Source of the DNA: an uncultured Bacteroidota bacterium
Lineage (GTDB): Bacteria; Bacteroidota; Bacteroidia; Flavobacteriales; Flavobacteriaceae
Direction: 5' to 3'
Length of the DNA: 64,000 nt
Assembly: GCA_902614065.1 (NCBI GenBank)
Contig: CACMJT010000007.1
Span: 23,525 to 87,524 of the forward strand
The position numbers and the translations under genes are program-made. Shown one piece after another: positions 44,583 through 54,395 of the stretch (its first letter is position 1; the number at the start of each line of letters is the position of its first letter). The notes beneath the pieces were generated by a model, which did not search any database, had not been told where the DNA came from, and saw only the letters and a program-made list of their open reading frames with translations.

Positions 44583-45575
44583 TTAATTATTTATAGCGTT
44601 GCTAATCATGTATGATACCAAATCTTTTAGCTTTAGATTGGAAAGTCTTACTTGTTTTGGGAAAATACTTTCATCACTCATTCCTGGGATTGAATTCAAT
44701 TCCAAAAAAAATGGAATATCATTAACAATTATAAAGTCTATTCTCGCAAAACCAGATAATCTAAGATTTTCATAAATAAGCTTGGCACATCTTTTCACAT
44801 TATCACTAATTTTATTGGGTATTTTTGCAGGAGTTATTTCATTGCTTTTACCTAGATATTTAGCTTCATAATCAAAAAAATCGTTTTCTGTTATTATTTC
44901 AGTAATACCAAAAACTTTGATTTCACCTTTATACTCCATCAATCCAACTGAAACCTCAACGCCATTCAATGTTTCCTCAACTAAAATTCCATTTCCTAAT
45001 CCAATTAAATTTTCAATATTTATTTTAAGTTCTTCTTTATTTTTAACCTTGGTTACTCCAAAACTACTTCCTGAATTATTTGTTTTTACAAAAAGTGGAA
45101 ACTGCATTTTGCTAAAAACATTAAAATCAACTTCTTGATTATTGCTGATGAAAATTGATTTGGCACAACTTATACCTAGATTTTTTGCAAAATCAATGCA
45201 TTCATTTTTGTTAAAAGTTATTCTAGCATTATTTGAGTTAGGGCCCGTGTAGGGAATATTAATACTTTCAAAATATTTTTGAATGAGACCATCTTCACCA
45301 GGCGTTCCATGAATAATATTGAAAACCACATTAAATTGAATTTTATTTTTACCAATTTTAAAGCTAAAATCACTTTCATTAATTGAATACTCGTTTCCCT
45401 CATTTATTACTTTCCAATTATTTTTTTTGATAATTACAGCGTAGGGGTTAAATAATTTTGTATCGATATTTTTAAGAATATTATTTCCACTTTTAATTGA
45501 AATTTCAAACTCATCAGAATAACCTCCCATTAAAACAGCTATATTTTTTTTCAATTTTTTTAATTTACTACTCAT
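44583..45575 (-). CDS. ddl: D-alanine--D-alanine ligase
   Basis: ATP-grasp enzyme making D-Ala-D-Ala for peptidoglycan. 330 residues. N-terminal VLMGGYSDEFEISIKSG, then IHGTPGEDGLIQKYFE, PLFVKTNNSGSSFGVTKV, ARIDFIIVNDIPFFLELNSIPGMSDESIFPKQ with the metal-binding Asp/Glu/Asn. The E-x-N motif (ELNSIPG) is intact. It is upstream of coaD and divergent from the PASTA gene. Confidence 0.95.
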   Translation of the reverse strand: MSSKLKKLKKNIAVLMGGYSDEFEISIKSGNNILKNIDTKLFNPYAVIIKKNNWKVINEGNEYSINESDFSFKIGKNKIQFNVVFNIIHGTPGEDGLIQKYFESINIPYTGPNSNNARITFNKNECIDFAKNLGISCAKSIFISNNQEVDFNVFSKMQFPLFVKTNNSGSSFGVTKVKNKEELKINIENLIGLGNGILVEETLNGVEVSVGLMEYKGEIKVFGITEIITENDFFDYEAKYLGKSNEITPAKIPNKISDNVKRCAKLIYENLRLSGFARIDFIIVNDIPFFLELNSIPGMSDESIFPKQVRLSNLKLKDLVSYMISNAINN

Positions 45576-45595
45576 TTTAAAGATACTTATTTATA

Positions 45596-45603
45596 TATAT
45601 TTG
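45596..45603 (+). promoter_or_regulatory. -7 promoter box TATATTTG of the PASTA-rluD-yaaA run
   Basis: Exact TAnnTTTG, 12 bases upstream of the ATG at 45616; it would drive the three plus-strand genes that follow. Confidence 0.55.
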
Positions 45604-45615
45604 CTCTTATAACCT

Positions 45616-46158
45616 ATGAAATTTTTATATAGCAGAATCTTCATAAAACAAGTCTTTATTTCTGTTGTTATTTTTGCATTAATTACATTGATTTCAATTA
45701 TTTTTTTATTCTTCTATACTGGACAAACTAATTACATCAAAGTTCCGGACTTATATGGATTAAATATATCTGAAGTAGAAAAGATAATGAGCAAGAAGAA
45801 ACTAAACTTTGAGGTTTCTGATTCTATTTTTTATGACCCTGCAATCAGCCCCAACACAGTAGTTAGTCAAACTCCCTTTAAGGATAAAGAAGTTAAAAAG
45901 AATAGAAAAATATATTTGACTATTAATCCATCGGATTTTTCAAATGTAATATTTCCAGATTTAATTCAGTTAACCAAGAGAGCTGCTATATCACAAATCA
46001 ATGCTCTTGACCTAGAGATGGGGAGTATTAAGTATGTGGATAATATTGGTAAAGATGTAGTTCTGGAGGTAAAGTTTAACGATTCTACAATCAAATCAGG
46101 ACAATTAATTCCAAAGAAATCCAAAATTGACTTAGTTCTTGGAAATGGAAACAAATAG
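45616..46158 (+). CDS. PASTA-domain membrane protein
   Basis: A 180-residue protein with one N-terminal membrane helix (FISVVIFALITLISIIFLFFY) and two PASTA repeats outside the membrane: YIKVPDLYGLNISEVEKIM ... VSQTPFKDKEVKKNRKIYLTI and VIFPDLIQLTKRAAISQI ... LIPKKSKIDLVLG. PASTA domains bind peptidoglycan or muropeptides in other bacteria; here there is no kinase or PBP domain attached. It neighbours ddl and overlaps the pseudouridine synthase gene. Confidence 0.9.
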   Translation: MKFLYSRIFIKQVFISVVIFALITLISIIFLFFYTGQTNYIKVPDLYGLNISEVEKIMSKKKLNFEVSDSIFYDPAISPNTVVSQTPFKDKEVKKNRKIYLTINPSDFSNVIFPDLIQLTKRAAISQINALDLEMGSIKYVDNIGKDVVLEVKFNDSTIKSGQLIPKKSKIDLVLGNGNK

Positions 46159-47170
46159 CCCAAATATTCAAGATTCTTTTGACGATTTATTCGAACATTT
46201 TTCCTTTATGGCTGATGTTGGTCAAAACCCACTGAGGGTTGATAAATTTTTGATGAATAGAATTGAAAATGCCACTCGAAATAAGATTCAGCAAGCAGCA
46301 AAGGAAGGGTTCATTATTGTTAATAATAAAGCTGTAAAACAAAATTACAAAGTCAAACCAAATGATAATGTCAAGGTTATGTTCCATCATCCACCCTATG
46401 AAAATCTAGTAATTGCAGAAAAAATAGAGTTGGATTTTGTCTATGAGGATGATCACATAATTATTGTAAATAAACCACCAAATTTAGTTGTTCATCCAGG
46501 ACATGGCAACTACAGTGGAACTTTATTAAATGGGCTTGTACATCATTTCGAAAATCTTCCTAAAAATGTAGATGGTAGACCTGGTCTTGTTCATAGAATT
46601 GATAAAGATACAAGCGGTTTATTAGTTGTGGCTAAAACCTCCAAAGCATTAACCAATCTTTCGCAACAATTTATATCAAAAACAATACAAAGAAAATATG
46701 TTGCTTTGGTTTGGGGAAGCTTGAAAAATAAAAGTGGGACCGTTGATGAAACACTGGCAAGAGATAAAAAAAACAGAATGATTATGTCAGTTCCTGAAGA
46801 CTCAACAATTGGTAAAAGATCAATAACACATTACAAAGTGCTTGATGATCTTGGGTATGTTTCCTTAATCGAGTGTGAATTAGAAACTGGACGAACTCAC
46901 CAAATCAGAGCTCATATGAAGCACATAGGTCATCCAATATTTAATGACAATAGATACGGTGGAGATAGAATTTTGAAGGGTACAATTTTTTCAAAGTACA
47001 AGCAATTTGTAGAAAATGCATTCAAACTTCTACCTAGACAAGCACTTCACGCCAAGACGTTGGGTTTTAATCACCCTGAAAATGGAAAAAAAATATTTTT
47101 TGAATCTGAACTTCCAAATGACTTTCTATTATGCTATGAAAAGTGGAAAAATTATTCAAAAAATATTTAA
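46145..47170 (+). CDS. RluD-type 23S rRNA pseudouridine synthase
   Basis: A 341-residue enzyme isomerising uridines, in this group usually in helix 69 of 23S rRNA. An S4 RNA-binding domain spans about 25-85 (RVDKFLMNRIENATRNKIQQAAKEGFIIVNNK), then the catalytic HRIDKDTSGLLVVAKT with the essential Asp, and ECELETGRTHQIRAHMKHIGHPIFNDNRYGG. The ATG at 46145 is preferred to the TTG at 46139; it overlaps the PASTA gene by 14 bases, so translation is coupled. Confidence 0.93.
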   Translation: METNSPNIQDSFDDLFEHFSFMADVGQNPLRVDKFLMNRIENATRNKIQQAAKEGFIIVNNKAVKQNYKVKPNDNVKVMFHHPPYENLVIAEKIELDFVYEDDHIIIVNKPPNLVVHPGHGNYSGTLLNGLVHHFENLPKNVDGRPGLVHRIDKDTSGLLVVAKTSKALTNLSQQFISKTIQRKYVALVWGSLKNKSGTVDETLARDKKNRMIMSVPEDSTIGKRSITHYKVLDDLGYVSLIECELETGRTHQIRAHMKHIGHPIFNDNRYGGDRILKGTIFSKYKQFVENAFKLLPRQALHAKTLGFNHPENGKKIFFESELPNDFLLCYEKWKNYSKNI

Positions 47171-47179
47171 TTTTAGAAA

Positions 47180-47941
47180 ATGAAAATTATTATATCACCA
47201 GCCAAGTCCTTAGATTTTGATAGTGAACTTAATACTAAGAATTTTTCAAACCCTAAATTTTTAGAAAAAACCTTAGCTATAAACTCGATTTTAAAGAAGA
47301 AATCACCCAGTGATTTAATGAAGTTACAATCTATTTCTGAAAAGCTTTCCGAGTTAAATTGGAAACGAAATTTAGAATTTTCTGAAAATCAAAATGATGA
47401 TAATTCAAGACCTGCAATTTTTGCATTCAATGGAGATGTTTATGATGGATTAGATGTAAAAACACTAGACAATAAAAAAATTGATTTTTTACAAAATAAA
47501 CTTAGAATTATTTCTGGCTTATATGGAGTTTTAAAACCATTGGATTTGATTCAACCTTACCGACTTGAAATGGGAACAAAAATCAGTGTTAATGGTTCTT
47601 CAAACCTATATGAATATTGGTCAAATGATGTAACAAAATTTTTATCTGACGAATTACTTTCATCTGAATTTTTATTGAATTTGGCGAGTAATGAATACTT
47701 TTCAGCCATTGATAAATCTAAAATTAACTCAGAAATAATTTCACCTATTTTTAAAGATTTCAAAAATGGAAAACTCAAAATAATTTCCTTCTATGCAAAA
47801 AAGGCCAGAGGAATGATGGTTCGTTATATTGCTGATAATCTAATTACTAGTTATGATAATTTGTTGTCATTTAATTACGGAGGATATATGTTTAATGAAA
47901 ATGAGACAAAAGACAGAAATCAACCTGTTTTTACTAGGTAG
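47180..47941 (+). CDS. yaaA: YaaA-type peroxide-stress protein (UPF0246)
   Basis: A 253-residue DNA-binding-type protein that in E. coli limits intracellular iron during peroxide stress. Hallmarks: MKIIISPAKSLDF, FNGDVYDGLDVKTL, LRIISGLYGVLKPLDLIQPYRLEMGTK, and FYAKKARGMMVRYIADN. Nine bases after the pseudouridine synthase. Its stop abuts the trpA stop with no base between them on opposite strands. Confidence 0.93.
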   Translation: MKIIISPAKSLDFDSELNTKNFSNPKFLEKTLAINSILKKKSPSDLMKLQSISEKLSELNWKRNLEFSENQNDDNSRPAIFAFNGDVYDGLDVKTLDNKKIDFLQNKLRIISGLYGVLKPLDLIQPYRLEMGTKISVNGSSNLYEYWSNDVTKFLSDELLSSEFLLNLASNEYFSAIDKSKINSEIISPIFKDFKNGKLKIISFYAKKARGMMVRYIADNLITSYDNLLSFNYGGYMFNENETKDRNQPVFTR

Positions 47942-48706
47942 TCAGTCTCTCAGGCTTTTTATAAACTCAGAGGTTTTGTAAATACCATTTTTAGAAATCC
48001 AATTAATATAAGCAGAACCGATAATTGCTCCTCGACTGTATTTACCAGCATCAATGAAAGTATTTTTATTGCTAATGCCAAATCCAACTAAAAGTGGGGA
48101 GTTTAAATTCATTTCATTTATTCTTTTAAAATATTTTTTTTGGAATGAATCAAATGATTTAATAGCACCTGTTACATTATAACTGCTAACCATATAGATA
48201 AAGCCTTCTGAAATTCCATCTATATACTTTATTCTTTTTTCTGATGTTTGTGGTGTTATTAAAAACATGTTTAGTAATCCATAACTTTTAAAAATTTTTT
48301 GATACTTATCATTATAAATATCTACTGGAAGATCTGGAATGATTAGACCATCAATTCCTACTTCTTTGCATGACTCACAAAACTTTTCAATTCCAAATTG
48401 TAATATCGGATTGAAATAGCCCATAATAACAACTGGAACATCTGTCATTTTTCTCAAATTCTTTAATTGCTCAAATAATATAATCGTATTCATTCCATTT
48501 TTTAATGCAATAGTTGAGCTATTTTGAATTGTTGGCCCGTCAGCAAGAGGGTCACTAAAAGGAAGCCCTATTTCAATCATTTCAACACCGGCAGAATCTA
48601 GTTCTTTAATGATTGAGAGGGTATCATTTTTTGCTGGAAAACCTGCAGTAAAATATATGGACATAATAGTTCCATCTTTTTGAAAAACTTTATTAATTCT
48701 ATTCAT
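47942..48706 (-). CDS. trpA: Tryptophan synthase alpha chain
   Basis: Splits indole-3-glycerol phosphate into indole and glyceraldehyde-3-P; indole passes to TrpB. 254 residues from the ATG at 48706 (MNRINKVFQ). Motifs: IEIGLPFSDPLADGPTIQ with catalytic Glu, GLIIPDLPVD with catalytic Asp, and LLVGFGISNK. A GTG-type longer frame would add 11 residues with no family match. The start overlaps the end of the sulfatase gene by 8 bases (ATGAATAG), unusual because TrpA normally follows TrpB directly. Confidence 0.95.
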   Translation of the reverse strand: MNRINKVFQKDGTIMSIYFTAGFPAKNDTLSIIKELDSAGVEMIEIGLPFSDPLADGPTIQNSSTIALKNGMNTIILFEQLKNLRKMTDVPVVIMGYFNPILQFGIEKFCESCKEVGIDGLIIPDLPVDIYNDKYQKIFKSYGLLNMFLITPQTSEKRIKYIDGISEGFIYMVSSYNVTGAIKSFDSFQKKYFKRINEMNLNSPLLVGFGISNKNTFIDAGKYSRGAIIGSAYINWISKNGIYKTSEFIKSLRD

Positions 48707-50273
48707 CAGATGGTTTAATATAAATTCTTTTCCCCTCAATATTGTGAATATCCCCGGGCGTATAGTTTACCTCCTTATGCAATGGTCTTTCTTCAAATTG
48801 ACGTCCTAACCCAGGTGGTATTTTCATTGCATCACTAACTCGAAATTTGATATGATCTTTCAACGAATCCAATATTAATTTATTTTCAATCGTATTTGCA
48901 AGATTGATCAATTCTTCTGGGTCATTTTGGTGGTCGTAAAGCTCAAAACCATCACTGCCATTCTCGCCCCACATTGTAAGTCTATATCTTTCGGTTTTTA
49001 TACTGTATCCTTCAAATTTTTTTTTATGTTGAGAGGCCTTCCATCTTGTAAGTGCACTTTCCCTAACTTTAAAATCATTTTCTTTAAATATGGGCACTAA
49101 ACTTTTCCCAACAACATGAGATGGGGTTTCAATTTTAGTAAGGTCTGTCAATGTTGGATATATGTCAATGAGTTCAACAGGTGAATTAGAGACTAATCCA
49201 ATTGGAACTTTTGGTCCAGAAAATATTAACGGGACTCTAGTTGAGTTTTCAAATAAGGTTTGTTTTTGCCAATGACCATGTTCACCCAAATGATATCCAT
49301 GGTCCGATGTAAAAACAACAATAGTATTTTTATCAAGGCCAGTTTTTTTTAGTTTCTTTAATATTCTTCCAATTTGAGCATCAACAAATGTTGTTGTTGC
49401 ATAATAAGCCTCCTTGATTTCCTTAGCAAGTTGATTATGTTCAGGGTTATTTAGTTTAATCTGGTCTTTCTTCCATCTTACTGAGGCTTGAGCTGGTTCA
49501 GGAAGTGTGTTGAGATATTCATCCGAACTACCTGAGTAAGGTATTTCCATTTCATTTTGATCATACATATCAAAATATTTTTTTGGGGCAACAAATGGTG
49601 TATGAGGTTTATACATTCCAACTGCTAAAAAAAACTTTTTTCCATTTTTTGAAAACTTTTCTAATTGTTCAATGGCTTCTGAAGCACCAATACCATCTGT
49701 TTGTTCCTCGTCTAACCCATCAGCAGCTAGCCAGCTTAATGTTCCACCGTATTGCCTAGGTTTAAGAGTATTTATTTTATACTCTTCTTCCTTATCTCGT
49801 CCGTAAGGATTGATTGTGTATGTCCAGGTACTAATATCATCTTGTGCCCCAGAGGTGCCTATAGTTCCAGGATTACCATAATGATATATTTTACCTATTC
49901 TCACTGAGGTATAGCCTCTTTGTTTAAAACGTTGACCTAGAGTAACAACATCAGGTATTGTTTGACGAACATCTACATCTAGCTTAGTATGTTTTGTTTG
50001 GTTTGAATACATTCCTGTCATCAGGGAAGTTCTAGATGGACCACATAATGGAAATTGATTGTGAGCATTTAAAAATAACATTCCATTTTCTGCTAATTTA
50101 TCAATATTAGGACTCAAAACTTGAGGATGACCATATGACCCTAAGTCACAGTTTAGGTCATCTGTCATAATAAATAATACATTTAGATCTTCACTATTGT
50201 AGACTACTTTTTTATCATCACATGAGAAAAAAAATAGTGTTAGACAAAATATAAGTGATGTTAGATGTTTCAT
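48699..50273 (-). CDS. Sulfatase (arylsulfatase/iduronate-2-sulfatase type) inside the trp operon
   Basis: A 524-residue exported sulfatase. Lipoprotein signal ends FFFSC (Cys18). Metal-binding MTDDLN at about 36-41; formylglycine site Cys77 in [25 protein letters not shown] and YKPHTPF complete the active site. It needs a formylglycine-generating enzyme, not encoded in this window. The likely substrates are sulfated polysaccharides (inference). It overlaps trpB by ATGA and trpA by 8 bases, so it is an integral, translationally coupled part of the tryptophan operon. I know of no metabolic link between the two. Confidence 0.93.
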   Translation of the reverse strand: MKHLTSLIFCLTLFFFSCDDKKVVYNSEDLNVLFIMTDDLNCDLGSYGHPQVLSPNIDKLAENGMLFLNAHNQFPLCGPSRTSLMTGMYSNQTKHTKLDVDVRQTIPDVVTLGQRFKQRGYTSVRIGKIYHYGNPGTIGTSGAQDDISTWTYTINPYGRDKEEEYKINTLKPRQYGGTLSWLAADGLDEEQTDGIGASEAIEQLEKFSKNGKKFFLAVGMYKPHTPFVAPKKYFDMYDQNEMEIPYSGSSDEYLNTLPEPAQASVRWKKDQIKLNNPEHNQLAKEIKEAYYATTTFVDAQIGRILKKLKKTGLDKNTIVVFTSDHGYHLGEHGHWQKQTLFENSTRVPLIFSGPKVPIGLVSNSPVELIDIYPTLTDLTKIETPSHVVGKSLVPIFKENDFKVRESALTRWKASQHKKKFEGYSIKTERYRLTMWGENGSDGFELYDHQNDPEELINLANTIENKLILDSLKDHIKFRVSDAMKIPPGLGRQFEERPLHKEVNYTPGDIHNIEGKRIYIKPSDE

Positions 50274-51454
50274 AATTTGAAATATTCAATAAAAGTATCT
50301 AAGTCTTTATCACCTCTACCTGAGCAGTTAAATACAATGATATCATTCTTCTTGAATTTTTTTTGATCCAAAATGGCAAATGCATGTGCTGTTTCAATAG
50401 CTGGTATAATTCCTTCCATTTGTGAAAGTAACAATCCCCACTCCATTGCTTTCTTATCTGTTACTGAGATAAATTCCCCTCTACCACTTTTATAAAGATT
50501 GGCGTGCATTGGACCAATACCTGGGTAGTCAAGGCCTGCTGAAATGGAGTAAGGTTCAGTAATTTGACCATCATTTGTTTGCATTAGTAATGTCTTTGAA
50601 CCATGAATTATACCCTCTTTTCCAAGAATTGATGTTGCTGCACTTTTCCCAGTATTAACTCCTTTCCCAGCAGCTTCAACACAAATTATCTTAACATCTT
50701 CATCATTAAGAAATGGGTAAAATATTCCTGCTGCATTACTACCACCCCCCACACATGCTATAACGTAATCAGGTTTAGATTTATTTTCTAATTCATTAAG
50801 TTGATTAACAGTTTCATAGCCAATGACTGATTGAAATCTAGCAACCATATCTGGAAAAGGGTGAGGACCAACAACAGATCCAATTATATAATGCGTATCA
50901 ACTGGATTGCTAATCCAATCTCTTATTGCTTCATTTGTTGCATCTTTTAATGTTCTGCTTCCAGATTTTGCTGGCCTGACCTCTGCACCTAACATTTTCA
51001 TTCGAGCAACGTTAGGGGATTGTCTTTTTATATCAACTTCTCCCATATAAATAATGCACTTAAAACCAAGTAATGCACATACAGTTGCAGTCGCAACACC
51101 ATGTTGGCCTGCTCCAGTTTCAGCAATGATTCTCTTTTTCCCTAGTTCTTTGGCAAGGAGAATTTGACCTATTGTATTATTAATCTTGTGCGCTCCTGTG
51201 TGACACAGATCTTCTCTTTTCAAATATACTTTACATTTGAATTTCTCAGAGAGTGATTGTGCAAAATAAAGAGGGGTTGGTCGACCAACATAATCTTTTA
51301 ATAATTGATTAAATTTTTTCTTAAATGATTTTGATTTTGAAATTCTGACATAATTCAAAGTCAATTCATTTAAATTGGGATAAAGCATTTCAGGGACAAA
51401 TGCTCCACCAAAGTCTCCGTAAAAACCTTTTTTATCTACATTGTAATTTATCAT
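50270..51454 (-). CDS. trpB: Tryptophan synthase beta chain
   Basis: PLP enzyme joining indole and serine to make tryptophan. 394 residues. N-terminal [20 protein letters not shown] lysine in [13 protein letters not shown] near 90, the [14 protein letters not shown] loop, and the phosphate-binding [10 protein letters not shown]. Normal length and start. Overlaps trpF by 4 bases upstream and the sulfatase gene by 4 downstream. Confidence 0.97.
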   Translation of the reverse strand: MINYNVDKKGFYGDFGGAFVPEMLYPNLNELTLNYVRISKSKSFKKKFNQLLKDYVGRPTPLYFAQSLSEKFKCKVYLKREDLCHTGAHKINNTIGQILLAKELGKKRIIAETGAGQHGVATATVCALLGFKCIIYMGEVDIKRQSPNVARMKMLGAEVRPAKSGSRTLKDATNEAIRDWISNPVDTHYIIGSVVGPHPFPDMVARFQSVIGYETVNQLNELENKSKPDYVIACVGGGSNAAGIFYPFLNDEDVKIICVEAAGKGVNTGKSAATSILGKEGIIHGSKTLLMQTNDGQITEPYSISAGLDYPGIGPMHANLYKSGRGEFISVTDKKAMEWGLLLSQMEGIIPAIETAHAFAILDQKKFKKNDIIVFNCSGRGDKDLDTFIEYFKL

Positions 51455-52059
51455 ATTATGTTTTTTAAAAATTCTTCTATTTTTTTAATATCCTTTTTCC
51501 CAGGCTCAAATTCGAATTTGCTATTTATATCAACCCCATAAAAAAAACTACTTTTTGATTTTAAATAATTTATTTTTTCAATGTCGTCAAAATTGATGCC
51601 ACCACTTAATATAAAATTTTTTTCAATTTTAGAATTCATTAAAAGATCCCAATCAAATTTTTTTCCGCTTCCACCATATTTTTTTGTGAAAGTATCGAAA
51701 AGAATCAAATCACAACAGTTGTAATATTTCCTAATTAAATCAATATTAATTTCTTTATCAACTCTAAATGCTTTTATAACCTTACATTTCTTTTGAATTT
51801 GATTACAATAGTTCACATCTTCATCTCCATGTAATTGTACATACTTTAGCGATAGTGACTCTACAACATTTGTAACTTTCTTTATTGATTCATTTACAAA
51901 AACACCCACACTGTTTAATTCTTTATTTAGATCAACAGGATTGTCTAAAAAAAATCTTGGAGATTTCTTATAAAAAATAAAACCAAAAAAATCAATATTC
52001 AGTTGACTTAGACTCAATAAGTCTGTTTTATTATTTAATCCACAAACTTTAATCTTCAC
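51451..52059 (-). CDS. trpF: Phosphoribosylanthranilate isomerase
   Basis: Amadori isomerisation of PRA to CdRP. 202 residues, normal. [11 protein letters not shown] with the catalytic Cys near 6, [13 protein letters not shown], and [18 protein letters not shown] with the catalytic Asp, then [10 protein letters not shown]. Overlaps trpC by 11 bases and trpB by 4. Confidence 0.95.
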   Translation of the reverse strand: MKIKVCGLNNKTDLLSLSQLNIDFFGFIFYKKSPRFFLDNPVDLNKELNSVGVFVNESIKKVTNVVESLSLKYVQLHGDEDVNYCNQIQKKCKVIKAFRVDKEINIDLIRKYYNCCDLILFDTFTKKYGGSGKKFDWDLLMNSKIEKNFILSGGINFDDIEKINYLKSKSSFFYGVDINSKFEFEPGKKDIKKIEEFLKNII

Positions 52060-52840
52060 CTTTTATTTGATTTATCAGTTTACTCAATTCATCACCTGGA
52101 TCACTTTCCCTCATAAATAATTCCCCAATTAAAAATCCATCATAACCAAACTCAATTAACCTTTTTAATTCTTCAGAATTATATAAACCACTTTCGGAAA
52201 TTTTGACAAATGAATCAGGTATTTCTTTACCAATATCGATACTGTTTTCTATGTTAACTGAAAAATCTTTTAAATTTCTATTGTTAACTCCAATTATATC
52301 AACACTATCAATACAAACCTTCTCTAGCTCATCCTTTGAATGAATTTCAACCAAAACATCTAAGTCTTGCTGTTTAGCGAGATGTGAAAATTTAATAATT
52401 TCATTTTTGTTTAAGCAGGTTGCAATTAATAATATTGCGTCAGCTCCCAAATATTTTGATTCAAATATTTGATATTCGTCAACTATAAAATCCTTCCTTA
52501 GGATTGGTAGATTGGTTAGTTTTCGGGCTAGAATTAAATCATTTTCTGAACCAGAAAAAAAATTTTTTTCAGTCAGAATTGAAATTGCAGTTGCTCCATT
52601 TTTTTCATATCCCGTTATTATTTGCTCGCTTGGGGTTTTAAAATTTATTTCTTTTTTTGAGGGTGATTTTCTCTTATGTTCAGCAATAATTGAAATTTCA
52701 CCCTCCTTAATTTTTTGTGAAAGTGAATGAGTTTTCCTGTTGAAATTTTCAGAAGATTTAATTTCATCAAGACATCTAACTTTTTTTTTCTGAGTGATTT
52801 CCTGTTTTTTAATTGCTACTATTTTCGACAGTATATTCAT
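52049..52840 (-). CDS. trpC: Indole-3-glycerol phosphate synthase
   Basis: Closes the indole ring from CdRP. 263 residues, monofunctional (not fused to TrpF). IIAEHKRKSPSK holds a catalytic Lys, ILTEKNFFSGSENDL, LPILRKDFIVDEYQIFESK with Lys, IGVNNRNLKDF and ISESGLYNSEE. Overlaps trpD by 4 and trpF by 11 bases. Confidence 0.96.
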   Translation of the reverse strand: MNILSKIVAIKKQEITQKKKVRCLDEIKSSENFNRKTHSLSQKIKEGEISIIAEHKRKSPSKKEINFKTPSEQIITGYEKNGATAISILTEKNFFSGSENDLILARKLTNLPILRKDFIVDEYQIFESKYLGADAILLIATCLNKNEIIKFSHLAKQQDLDVLVEIHSKDELEKVCIDSVDIIGVNNRNLKDFSVNIENSIDIGKEIPDSFVKISESGLYNSEELKRLIEFGYDGFLIGELFMRESDPGDELSKLINQIKGED

Positions 52841-53832
52841 TTACCTAAAAGCTGAATTCTTTTTAAACAATTTAGTGCGCTTCCTGAATCTATTGATTGT
52901 CTTGCAATAGACAGACATTCATCAATTGTTTTGTTTGTTATTGTTTGTATTGCAATTGCAGAATTTGCTAGCACAACATCAGTTTGACTTTTCGTTGCCT
53001 TGTTTTCAAGAATTTTTGTAAAAATGGATGCTGAGTCTTCAATCGATTCGCCGCCCTTTATTTCATCAGGATTAATTTTATTAAACCCAAAATAATCAGG
53101 TGAATTTATTGTAGAATCATTTCTTGAAATTTTCATAAAATCACTAGTTAATGAAATCTCATCATATCCGTCCAAAGAATACAGTATGGAATAATTTTTT
53201 TTGGAGTTTTCAAAAACATAGCCATATAACCTCGAGATTTCAAGGTTGTAAACTCCACATAGTTGATTTTTGGGTTGTAAAGGATTTACCAATGGACCCA
53301 ATATGTTAAAGAATGTTTTAAATTCTAGTTCTTTTCTTACACCTGCAACATTTTTCATTGCAGGATGAAAAAGTGGCGCGTGTAAATAGCAAAAATTTCC
53401 TTTATCCAAACATTTTTTTAAGTAACCATCATCATTTGATAACTTGATACCCAGTTGTTGCAAAACATCACTAGATCCGCAACTAGATGAAACTCCATAA
53501 TTACCATGTTTTGTAACTTTATATCCTGCACCTGCCACTACAAAAGAGGAAATAGTCGATATATTAAATGTATTTTTTCCATCTCCCCCAGTTCCACATA
53601 AATCGATTGTTTCAAAATCTGAACTTAAATCTATTTTGACACACAAGTCTAATAACGCATCCCGAAAACCTTCAATCTCTTGAACAGATGGATTCCTCAT
53701 CTTGAACACTGTCAAGAACGATGCAACTTGACTGTTATTGTATTTTTTTGAGGAGATTTCTTTAAGAACTTTTTTTGATTCCTCGTATTCCAAATAATTG
53801 TGATCAAATAACTTTTCTAATATCTTTTTCAT
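52837..53832 (-). CDS. trpD: Anthranilate phosphoribosyltransferase
   Basis: Transfers ribose-5-phosphate from PRPP to anthranilate. 331 residues. DLCGTGGDGKNTFNISTISSFV is the PRPP-binding signature near 80; VTKHGNYGVSSSCGSSDVLQQLG and HPAMKNVAGVRKELEFKTFFNILGPLVNP follow. Unfused to TrpG. Overlaps both neighbours by 4 bases. Confidence 0.96.
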   Translation of the reverse strand: MKKILEKLFDHNYLEYEESKKVLKEISSKKYNNSQVASFLTVFKMRNPSVQEIEGFRDALLDLCVKIDLSSDFETIDLCGTGGDGKNTFNISTISSFVVAGAGYKVTKHGNYGVSSSCGSSDVLQQLGIKLSNDDGYLKKCLDKGNFCYLHAPLFHPAMKNVAGVRKELEFKTFFNILGPLVNPLQPKNQLCGVYNLEISRLYGYVFENSKKNYSILYSLDGYDEISLTSDFMKISRNDSTINSPDYFGFNKINPDEIKGGESIEDSASIFTKILENKATKSQTDVVLANSAIAIQTITNKTIDECLSIARQSIDSGSALNCLKRIQLLGK

Positions 53833-54395
53833 TGTAATTCTAACCAGTTTTTCAAAATATCTTTTCCGAACTCTGTCAATATAGATTCAGGATGAAATTG
53901 TACGCCCCAAACTTTATGATCCTTATGTCTTAAAGCCATTATATTTCCATCAACATCATGAGCCAAAACTTCTAAATTTTTATTTAATTTTTCAACAACC
54001 CAAGAGTGATATCTACCTACTTTAATTTTTTTTGGAATACCATTAAACAATTTGTCCTCTGAAATTATTTCAATTTCTGTTGCAACACCATGAAAAACAT
54101 TATCTAAATTCTTAAGTTTTCCACCAAAAACTTCTCCAATTGCTTGATGGCCTAGGCAAACTCCCATGATACTCTTTTTTGAAAAAAACCTTTTAATTAA
54201 TTCTTTGGTTTGACCGGCTTCATCTGGAATACCAGGTCCTGGAGAAATTAATATTTTATCAAAATTTTCTACGAAATCCATTGAAAATTCATCATTTCTT
54301 ACAACGGTTACATCAAAATCAAGGTCTTCCATGTAGTGAACCAAGTTATACGTAAAAGAGTCATAATTGTCAATAACTAATACTTTATTCTTCAT
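53829..54395 (-). CDS. trpG: Anthranilate synthase, glutamine amidotransferase subunit
   Basis: Releases ammonia from glutamine for TrpE. 188 residues. DNYDSFTYNLVHYM, LISPGPGIPDEAG, the nucleophile Cys in GVCLGHQAIGE near 81, and the His-Glu pair in WGVQFHPESILTEFG. A conserved KVGRYHSW loop is present. Overlaps trpE by 11 bases, keeping the subunits in step. Confidence 0.96.
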   Translation of the reverse strand: MKNKVLVIDNYDSFTYNLVHYMEDLDFDVTVVRNDEFSMDFVENFDKILISPGPGIPDEAGQTKELIKRFFSKKSIMGVCLGHQAIGEVFGGKLKNLDNVFHGVATEIEIISEDKLFNGIPKKIKVGRYHSWVVEKLNKNLEVLAHDVDGNIMALRHKDHKVWGVQFHPESILTEFGKDILKNWLELQ

